5,637 bases of DNA from an uncultured Lachnospiraceae bacterium (GTDB lineage: Bacteria; Bacillota; Clostridia; Lachnospirales; Lachnospiraceae), in the NCBI GenBank assembly GCA_905236615.1, contig CAJORC010000343.1, positions 1-5,637 on the forward strand, given 5' to 3'. Positions 1 through 4,025 of the stretch are shown here, one piece after another. Below the pieces are notes generated by a model, which saw only the letters and a list, made by a program, of their open reading frames with translations, was not told the DNA's origin and ran no database searches. Each line of letters opens with the position of its first letter. The stretch's first letter is position 1. The position numbers and the translations under genes were made by a program.

Positions 1-676
1 CAGCGTAAGTTACAATGGCAGAACCTGTCTTGATGACGGTACGGTCCTTGACAGTGTGAAGGTTGTGAACAATGCGGTCAACGGATATATGGTAAGCGAA
101 AATCTTGCAGCAGGCAGCCTTGACCTCAGTGTAAATTTCTATGACGGAATGGCTTACAGAAACGGCTCAACGGCTCCGACTGTAATAGCCCTTAACGGAA
201 CTGTTATTTATGAGGACGGAAATCTCGTTAAAAATGCCGAGATCGCAAAAGGTGTTGTTGTTAAGAGAGTGAAATTCCTGAACAATAAGAATGCTTATCT
301 TAAAGATGATGCATCTACTCATGGTAAATCCGGAAGAGCACCCAGAATAGTGATAAAACTTGCAGCAAAGGATAAGAGCGCAAAATCGCTTGCGAAGGCA
401 GCGGAAAAAGTGCTTAGAAGCAGTTCGGTTCTTGAATATGAGATCGAGCCTGTTGACGTTGCAAAAGTACTTGCCGGAGACAGCATTTATAGCGGATACA
501 GCTTTACAGAGAAGAAGAATAAGGTTCGCTTTACGATGCCTAAGTATAAGAATGGCTCGGCAGTCAGCGGAAAGAGCAGAACCAAAACCCTTACAAGTAA
601 GGACTTTACCAGAAACAGTGACGGAACATATAACTTCATGAGAAACTTTAAGGGAAAAAATATCAGCATCAAATAA
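1..676 (+). CDS. C-terminal part of an unrecognised, probably secreted or surface protein (5' end outside window)
   Basis: The reading frame is open from base 2 to a TAA at 674-676, giving 224 visible residues. A GTG at 56 is in frame, but coding sense continues upstream of it and no ribosome binding site precedes it, so the true start lies before the window. The first half is rich in Asn, Gly, Ser, Val and Tyr, with short alternating hydrophobic stretches (NGTVIYEDGN-like) that suggest beta-sheet. The second half is strongly basic (many Lys and Arg) and ends in KGKNISIK. It contains an Ala/Lys-rich, probably helical patch (LAAKDKSAKSLAKAAEKVL) around visible residues 119-139. I see no transmembrane anchor, LPXTG sorting signal or catalytic motif in the visible part. 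The composition resembles C-terminal regions of large extracellular proteins of Lachnospiraceae, but that is impression only and I do not assign a function. The gene ends just before a strong terminator. Confidence 0.75.
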   Translation, partial: SVSYNGRTCLDDGTVLDSVKVVNNAVNGYMVSENLAAGSLDLSVNFYDGMAYRNGSTAPTVIALNGTVIYEDGNLVKNAEIAKGVVVKRVKFLNNKNAYLKDDASTHGKSGRAPRIVIKLAAKDKSAKSLAKAAEKVLRSSSVLEYEIEPVDVAKVLAGDSIYSGYSFTEKKNKVRFTMPKYKNGSAVSGKSRTKTLTSKDFTRNSDGTYNFMRNFKGKNISIK

Positions 677-683
677 TCTTTTC

Positions 684-726
684 AACCCCCTTGGCAGGAA
701 GAGCTGCTGAGGGGGTTATTGCTTTT
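684..726 (+). terminator. Intrinsic terminator of the upstream unknown gene
   Basis: The left arm 684-697 (AACCCCCTTGGCAG) pairs with 704-717 (CTGCTGAGGGGGTT). This makes a 14-bp stem with two adjacent G-U type pairs and a 6-nt loop (698-703). The stem is followed by ATTGCTTTT. The run of T is interrupted, but the long GC-rich stem 7 bp after the stop codon makes termination very likely. Confidence 0.88.
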
Positions 727-744
727 ACCTATATCATGATATTT

Positions 745-795
745 AACCAAAAACATACAATTTAATATTATAATAATTGTAAAAGTTGTTTGGTT
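745..795. repeat. Nested imperfect dyad upstream of and into the glgC promoter
   Basis: The outer arms AACCAAA (745-751) and TTTGGTT (789-795) are perfect complements. Inside them lie TACAATT (756-762) and AATTGTA (775-781), also perfect. The two dyads are centred at 770 and 768.5, so they are nearly concentric. The right outer arm covers the putative -35 of the glgC promoter. A 12-bp perfect palindrome ATATCATGATAT (731-742) lies just upstream. The region is very AT-rich, so some dyads are expected by chance. A regulatory role is inference. Confidence 0.35.
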
Positions 796-817
796 TAATA
801 AGAACATGTGTTATAAT
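789..817 (+). promoter_or_regulatory. Putative sigma-A promoter of glgCD, extended -10 type
   Basis: TATAAT at 812-817 is a perfect -10 and is preceded by TG at 809-810 with one intervening base, the extended -10 arrangement. A weak -35 (TTTGGT, 789-794) sits 17 bp upstream. Transcription would start near 824, leaving a leader of about 60 nt before the glgC start. This promoter overlaps an upstream in-frame ATG at 806, which argues against that ATG being the glgC start. A second TATAAT at 769-774 has no good -35 and is less convincing. Confidence 0.6.
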
Positions 818-821
818 AAAG

Positions 822-842
822 TTGTGTATATTGATTACACAA
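822..842. promoter_or_regulatory. Perfect inverted repeat at the expected glgC transcription start
   Basis: TTGTGTA (822-828) and TACACAA (836-842) are perfect 7-bp arms around a 7-base spacer. The element begins 4 bp after the -10 hexamer and covers the predicted start site, a usual place for a repressor operator. In RNA it could instead form a small hairpin at the 5' end of the transcript. It has no run of T after it, so it is not a terminator. The regulator is unknown. Confidence 0.4.
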
Positions 843-871
843 AGGGGTTTAACGGCTCAAAAAACTTTTAT

Positions 872-877
872 GAGGTG
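872..877 (+). promoter_or_regulatory. Ribosome binding site that fixes the glgC start at 884
   Basis: GAGGTG ends 6 nt before the ATG at 884. It directly abuts the in-frame ATG at 878, leaving no spacer there, and the ATG at 806 lies inside the promoter with no ribosome binding site. The start at 884 also begins the protein [14 protein letters not shown], matching the usual short N-terminus of Firmicute GlgC. Confidence 0.75.
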
Positions 878-883
878 ATGCAA

Positions 884-2158
884 ATGATTAAAAAAGAGAT
901 GATCGCCATGCTGCTTGCCGGCGGACAGGGAAGCAGATTAGGCGTTCTGACGACCCACATGGCAAAACCGGCCGTATCGTTCGGAGGAAAGTACCGAATA
1001 ATTGACTTTCCTTTGAGCAACTGTATCAATTCGGGAGTCGATACAGTTGGCGTACTGACGCAGTATCAGCCGCTAAAATTGAATACTCATATCGGAATAG
1101 GAATTCCGTGGGACCTTGACCGTAATATCGGCGGTGTGACGGTTCTGCCTCCTTACGAGAAGAGTAGCAACAGCGAATGGTACACCGGAACTGCGAATGC
1201 TATCTATCAGAATCTGGAGTATATGGAATCGTATAATCCTGACTATGTTCTGATACTTTCGGGAGATCACATCTACAAGATGGATTATGAAGTGATGCTG
1301 GATTTCCATAAGCAGAATAATGCAGCGGTGACGATCGCTTCTATGCCTGTGCCGATCGAAGAGGCGAGCAGATTTGGAATCGTGGTAACGGATAACGAAC
1401 GCCGTATTACCGCATTTGAGGAGAAACCTGCGAAGCCCAGAAGCAACCTTGCTTCAATGGGAATCTATATTTTCTCATGGAATGTCCTGAGGGATGCGCT
1501 TATCGCAAACAAGGACGAGAGTGAACTCGATTTTGGAAAACATGTTATCCCTTATCTCCACGAGAGAAATGAGAGAATGTTTGCTTATGAGTTTAATGGC
1601 TACTGGAAGGATGTAGGAACACTGAATTCTTACTGGGAAGCTAATATGGAGCTCATAGACATTATACCTGAGTTCAATCTTTATGAGGAATACTGGAGGA
1701 TCTTTACCAAATCCGAGAGCCTTCCGCCGCAGTATATAGCGAAGGATTCGAAGATAGAGAAGAGTATTATCGGAGAAGGTTCGGAAATATACGGACAGGT
1801 AATAAATTCGGTAATCGGTTACGGGGTGACCATCGGACGTGATACGGTTGTCCGTGACTCAATAGTTATGAATAATACGACCATTGGTGACGACTGCGAG
1901 CTGGATAAGGCGATCATAGCCGAAAATGTCACTATCGGCAACAAAGTTAAGCTTGGTGTTGGCGAAGAGGTCGAAAACGATACAAAGCCGCAGATTTATA
2001 ATCATGGTATCGTAACTATAGGCGAGGCTACTAAGATACCTGAGGGAATTTCTGTAGGTAAGAATACAGTTATAGTTGGAAGTTTCGAGGCTTCGGAGTT
2101 TGAGAATGCAGAACTTCCTTCCGGCAGAACACTTATTAAGGCAGGTGAGAAACAATGA
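884..2158 (+). CDS. glgC: Glucose-1-phosphate adenylyltransferase (ADP-glucose pyrophosphorylase), catalytic subunit GlgC
   Basis: This cytoplasmic enzyme makes ADP-glucose and pyrophosphate from ATP and glucose-1-phosphate, the committed step of glycogen synthesis. The product is 424 residues, normal for Firmicute GlgC. The N-terminal nucleotidyltransferase domain (about 1-250) has [10 protein letters not shown] (10-19), [16 protein letters not shown] (27-42), [12 protein letters not shown] (99-110), [10 protein letters not shown] (126-135) with the metal-binding Asp128, FEEKP (178-182) with the sugar-phosphate-binding Lys181, SMGIY (191-195), and YWKDVGT (240-246) with the second metal Asp243. 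A left-handed beta-helix of hexapeptide repeats follows from about residue 285. The position matching E. coli Lys39, part of the fructose-bisphosphate activator site, appears to be His25, fitting Firmicute enzymes that are not activated that way (alignment done by eye). The stop overlaps the glgD start by 4 bp, so the two are translationally coupled. No glgA or glgB is in view. Confidence 0.96.
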   Translation: MIKKEMIAMLLAGGQGSRLGVLTTHMAKPAVSFGGKYRIIDFPLSNCINSGVDTVGVLTQYQPLKLNTHIGIGIPWDLDRNIGGVTVLPPYEKSSNSEWYTGTANAIYQNLEYMESYNPDYVLILSGDHIYKMDYEVMLDFHKQNNAAVTIASMPVPIEEASRFGIVVTDNERRITAFEEKPAKPRSNLASMGIYIFSWNVLRDALIANKDESELDFGKHVIPYLHERNERMFAYEFNGYWKDVGTLNSYWEANMELIDIIPEFNLYEEYWRIFTKSESLPPQYIAKDSKIEKSIIGEGSEIYGQVINSVIGYGVTIGRDTVVRDSIVMNNTTIGDDCELDKAIIAENVTIGNKVKLGVGEEVENDTKPQIYNHGIVTIGEATKIPEGISVGKNTVIVGSFEASEFENAELPSGRTLIKAGEKQ

Positions 2159-3273
2159 GAGCAATCGGAATTATACTCGCAGGCGGAAACAATCACAGGA
2201 TGAAGGAGCTCTCAAGAAAACGTGCAATAGCCGCAATGCCTATCGCCGGAAGCTACCGCAGCATTGATTTCGCCTTAAGTAATATGACAAATTCGCATGT
2301 GCAGAAGGTTGCAGTGTTTACCCAGTACAATGCGAGAAGCTTAAACCAGCATCTGAGTTCATCAAAATGGTGGGACTTCGGACGTAAACAGGGTGGACTT
2401 TATGTGTTCACTCCTTCCATTACACAGGAGAATAACCTCTGGTATCGCGGTACTGCGGATGCTATTTACCAGAACCTTTCTTTCCTTAAGGACAGTCATG
2501 AACCCTATGTGATCATTTCTTCCGGCGACGGAGTTTACAAACTTGATTACAACAAGGTTCTTGAATTCCATATCGAGAGAAAAGCGGATATAACCGTTGT
2601 CTGCAAGGAAATGGAACCTGCAGAGAATGTTGACCGTTTCGGTGTGGTAAGGATGAATGAGGAAAACCGCATAACTGATTTTGAAGAAAAGCCGATAATG
2701 GCAAAAACAAGTACTGTTTCATGCGGAATTTACATCATTCGCCGCCGTCAGCTTATCGAACTCATTGAGAAATGCGCAGAGGAAGACAGGCATGATTTTG
2801 TAAGTGACATTATCATCCGTTACAGAAGCCAGAAGAGGATATTTGCTTACAAAATGAATGAGTACTGGAGAAATATCGCAACGGTTAAGGATTATTTCCA
2901 GACAAATATGGATTTCCTGAAGGCCGATGTAAGAAATTATTTCTTCAAGCAGTATCCTGATATTTATTCGAAGGTTGATGATCTTCCGCCTGCAAAGTAC
3001 AATGTGGGTTCTGAGGTATCAAACAGCCTTGTATCTTCAGGATGCATTATTAACGGTGTTGTTGAGGACTCGATCCTCTTTAAGAAAGTTTTTGTCGGAA
3101 ACAACTGTGTGATAAAGAATTCTATCATACTGAACGACGTTTATATCGGTGATAATTCGCATATTGAAAACTGTATCGTGGAAAGTCACGGAACGATCCG
3201 TGCAAATTCCTATTACAAGGGCGAAGACGGTATACAGGTCGTGATAGAGAAAAACGACAGATATGTGCTATAA
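2155..3273 (+). CDS. glgD: GlgD, degenerate/regulatory subunit of ADP-glucose pyrophosphorylase
   Basis: The product is 372 residues, the usual GlgD length, and is a paralogue of the preceding GlgC. The fold is the same: a nucleotidyltransferase domain (about 1-245) and then a shortened left-handed beta-helix (about 288-360). Key positions have drifted. The nucleotide loop reads AGGNNHRM (9-16) instead of AGGQGSRL. The SGDHIY motif reads SGDGVY (Asp125 kept, His changed to Gly). The second metal site YWKDVGT reads YWRNIAT, so the Asp is Asn240. [12 protein letters not shown] (96-107) and FEEKP (176-180) remain. In characterised Firmicutes GlgD has little activity alone and forms a hetero-oligomer with GlgC that changes its kinetics; this role is assigned by family. 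The start is the ATG in the ATGA overlap with glgC, with AGGTGAG (2143-2149) inside the glgC end as ribosome binding site. Confidence 0.95.
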   Translation: MRAIGIILAGGNNHRMKELSRKRAIAAMPIAGSYRSIDFALSNMTNSHVQKVAVFTQYNARSLNQHLSSSKWWDFGRKQGGLYVFTPSITQENNLWYRGTADAIYQNLSFLKDSHEPYVIISSGDGVYKLDYNKVLEFHIERKADITVVCKEMEPAENVDRFGVVRMNEENRITDFEEKPIMAKTSTVSCGIYIIRRRQLIELIEKCAEEDRHDFVSDIIIRYRSQKRIFAYKMNEYWRNIATVKDYFQTNMDFLKADVRNYFFKQYPDIYSKVDDLPPAKYNVGSEVSNSLVSSGCIINGVVEDSILFKKVFVGNNCVIKNSIILNDVYIGDNSHIENCIVESHGTIRANSYYKGEDGIQVVIEKNDRYVL

Positions 3274-3284
3274 AAACGTTTTCA
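3271..3284. promoter_or_regulatory. Catabolite-responsive-element-like (cre) site overlapping the glgD stop
   Basis: TAAAAACGTTTTCA matches the Gram-positive cre consensus TGWNANCGNTNWCA at every defined position except the second (A instead of G). It contains a perfect 10-bp palindrome, AAAACGTTTT (3273-3282). It begins on the glgD TAA and lies about 95 bp upstream of the spoVG start. CcpA binding is inference. AT-rich DNA around an AACGTT core can match by chance. Confidence 0.35.
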
Positions 3285-3312
3285 ATAGCCAATGGAATAT
3301 CTGCTTGCAGGA

Positions 3313-3335
3313 GGATTGCGCAGCAATCCGTTTTT
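3313..3335 (+). terminator. Intrinsic terminator of the glgCD operon
   Basis: GGATTGC (3313-3319) and GCAATCC (3323-3329) form a perfect 7-bp stem with a 3-base loop (GCA), followed by G and five T (3331-3335). The hairpin is short but compact and well placed, 40 bp after the glgD stop. Some readthrough into spoVG is possible. Confidence 0.75.
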
Positions 3336-3345
3336 AAAGAAAATA

Positions 3346-3351
3346 TACAAT
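3346..3351 (+). promoter_or_regulatory. Weak candidate -10 for spoVG
   Basis: TACAAT at 3346-3351 matches a sigma-A -10 at five of six positions and would place the start about 22 nt before spoVG. No convincing -35 lies 16-18 bp upstream. I also looked for a sigma-H promoter, which drives spoVG in Bacillus subtilis. AGGATT occurs at 3312-3317, but no GAAT lies at a suitable distance. spoVG may rely on readthrough from glgD or on a promoter I cannot recognise. Confidence 0.25.
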
Positions 3352-3378
3352 AAAAATCGGAGAAATGGGGATATAAAG

Positions 3379-3684
3379 ATGGAGATTACAGACGTAAGGG
3401 TTAGAAAACTCACAAATACAGGAAAAATGAGAGCACTTGTATCAATAACACTGGATGATGTGTTTGTAGTTCATGATATCAAGGTAATTGAAGGGGACAA
3501 GGGTCTTTTTATCGCAATGCCCAGCCGTAAGGCATCTGACGGGGTATTCCGCGATATAGCACACCCTATAAATACAGAGACACGTTCAAAGATGCAGGAG
3601 CTCATACTGGAGCGTTATAAGCAGTCGCTTGATGAGCCTCAGGAAGAGTTTGAGGCTGAACCGGCTGTAGCAACACAGGTTTAA
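3379..3684 (+). CDS. spoVG: SpoVG family nucleic-acid-binding regulator
   Basis: The 101-residue product has the SpoVG core from its first residue: [10 protein letters not shown] (1-10), a beta-rich segment ending [10 protein letters not shown] (30-39), [10 protein letters not shown] (42-51) and FRDIAHPIN (57-65), then a helix to about 84. An acidic tail of about 17 residues follows, variable in this family. SpoVG proteins bind DNA and RNA and act as broad regulators; in Bacillus the gene was found through sporulation and septation effects, and it is also kept in non-sporulating bacteria. The frame stays open upstream to an ATG at 3292, but that stretch contains the glgCD terminator and lacks family similarity. 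The start at 3379 gives the canonical N-terminus, with GGGG (3367-3370) 8 nt upstream as a modest ribosome binding site. It is probably a monocistronic unit, since both flanks carry terminators. Confidence 0.95.
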   Translation: MEITDVRVRKLTNTGKMRALVSITLDDVFVVHDIKVIEGDKGLFIAMPSRKASDGVFRDIAHPINTETRSKMQELILERYKQSLDEPQEEFEAEPAVATQV

Positions 3685-3696
3685 GGATTTAAGGAT
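3681..3696. repeat. Tandem 8-bp repeat across the spoVG stop
   Basis: TTAAGGAT occurs twice head to tail (3681-3688 and 3689-3696). The first copy includes the spoVG TAA. It is probably a small slippage duplication, and no function is evident. Confidence 0.5.
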
Positions 3697-3717
3697 TATC
3701 CAATATCAAAAAACAGA

Positions 3718-3756
3718 ATGCCCTCGGCGAAAAAATATGCGCCGGGGGCATTTTTT
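3718..3756 (+). terminator. Strong intrinsic terminator of spoVG
   Basis: ATGCCCTCGGCG (3718-3729) pairs with CGCCGGGGGCAT (3740-3751) as a 12-bp stem with a single T-G pair and a 10-base A-rich loop, followed by a run of T to 3756. It sits 33 bp after the stop codon. It separates spoVG from the binding-protein gene. Confidence 0.93.
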
Positions 3757-3882
3757 GTTGCATTTTTATGCACAAATCGATCATATGACAGAAAAACTGG
3801 AAAAAATACACTATAAACAAAGGTTTATTTGCTCTATATTGGTGATTATTTATAGTCATGACAAAAAAACAGTAAAAAGTAC

Positions 3883-3912
3883 TTGAAATCATTTAAATAA
3901 ATGTATTATTAT
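3883..3912 (+). promoter_or_regulatory. Putative sigma-A promoter of the solute-binding protein gene
   Basis: TTGAAA (3883-3888) and TATTAT (3907-3912) are separated by 18 bp. An A-rich tract (about 3862-3880) upstream could act as an UP element. Transcription would start near 3919, giving a leader of about 107 nt. Overlapping TATTAT at 3904-3909 is an alternative -10 with a 15-bp spacer. Confidence 0.5.
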
Positions 3913-3921
3913 CTATACATT
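3900..3921. promoter_or_regulatory. Inverted repeat 1 (GTAT-N8-ATAC core) over the -10
   Basis: AATGTAT (3900-3906) and ATACATT (3915-3921) are perfect 7-bp arms with an 8-base spacer. The element covers the -10 hexamer and the predicted transcription start, consistent with a repressor operator. It shares its core and spacer length with the repeat at 3929-3952. Confidence 0.45.
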
Positions 3922-3928
3922 AGCTGTA

Positions 3929-3952
3929 TTTTGTATGTAACGAAATACAAAA
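3929..3952. promoter_or_regulatory. Inverted repeat 2 (GTAT-N8-ATAC core) in the early leader
   Basis: TTTTGTAT (3929-3936) and ATACAAAA (3945-3952) are perfect 8-bp arms with an 8-base spacer, centred 30 bp downstream of inverted repeat 1. As RNA the same region can alternatively form a tighter hairpin: TGTATTTTGT (3925-3934) with ACGAAATACA (3940-3949), 10 bp with one G-U pair and a 5-base loop. Confidence 0.45.
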
Positions 3953-3977
3953 CTGAATGGTTCTAGATCAGGTTTTG
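3948..3977 (+). other. Possible second leader hairpin
   Basis: CAAAACTGA (3948-3956) pairs with TCAGGTTTTG (3968-3977) as nine base pairs with one bulged G and an 11-base loop. It is followed by A rather than T, so it is not a terminator. It excludes the 3929-3936/3945-3952 pairing, and overlaps the 3925-3949 hairpin by two bases. Confidence 0.3.
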
Positions 3978-4011
3978 AAAAAAAGCAGTATTTTAGGATA
4001 AATGTATTAGC

Positions 4012-4017
4012 AGGAGG
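4012..4017 (+). promoter_or_regulatory. Consensus ribosome binding site of the solute-binding protein gene
   Basis: AGGAGG ends 8 nt before the ATG at 4026. A closer ATG at 4021 is followed after one codon by TGA and is only 3 nt from the site, so 4026 is the real start. Confidence 0.9.
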
Positions 4018-4025
4018 GTAATGAG

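Larger units (their letters stand above)
3897..4009. repeat. 12-bp direct repeat, two copies
   Basis: ATAAATGTATTA occurs at 3897-3908 and again at 3998-4009, 101 bp apart. The first copy lies in the promoter and contains the left arm of an inverted repeat. The second copy ends 2 bp before the AGGAGG ribosome binding site. It could be a repeated half-site or chance in AT-rich DNA. Confidence 0.45.
3757..4025. other. AT-rich intergenic regulatory region upstream of the binding-protein gene
   Basis: No credible gene is present on either strand; the one open frame on the minus strand (3689-3892) reads back through the spoVG terminator. Besides the elements listed separately, it contains small dyads: TGCAT/ATGCA (3759-3763 and 3768-3772, 4-base loop) and ATAAAC/GTTTAT (3813-3818 and 3823-3828, 4-base loop). 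A second, weaker promoter-like pair, TTGCTC (3829-3834) and TATAGT (3851-3856), is spaced 16 bp. No known riboswitch or T-box motif is recognisable. Confidence 0.6.

Noticed and set aside
167..685. Long minus-strand open frame opposite the unknown gene
   Set aside because: It is the antisense shadow of a continuous coding frame. Its product is Cys/Ile-rich without domain features, and it starts inside the terminator region.
806..883. N-terminal extension of GlgC starting at ATG 806
   Set aside because: It overlaps the extended -10 promoter and an inverted repeat, has no ribosome binding site, and adds residues absent from typical GlgC. GAGGTG at 872-877 supports 884.
3309..3314. Perfect AGGAGG between glgD and spoVG
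   Set aside because: No start codon lies at a usable distance and it overlaps the terminator stem, so it is probably coincidental.
3312..3344. Sigma-H promoter for spoVG (AGGATT at 3312, GAAAAT at 3339)
   Set aside because: The spacing is about 21 bp, too long for sigma-H, and the -10 does not read GAAT. The AGGATT is also part of the terminator stem.
3292..3378. N-terminal extension of SpoVG starting at ATG 3292
   Set aside because: The stretch encodes the glgCD terminator hairpin and has no family similarity. The canonical SpoVG N-terminus begins at 3379.
3689..3892. Minus-strand open frame of 67 codons in the intergenic region
   Set aside because: It runs through the spoVG terminator in reverse, has low-complexity Phe/Cys-rich content and no ribosome binding site or family similarity.
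3936..3949. cre-like reading of TGTAACGAAATACA before the binding-protein gene
   Set aside because: The central CG is displaced by one base and three consensus positions fail.
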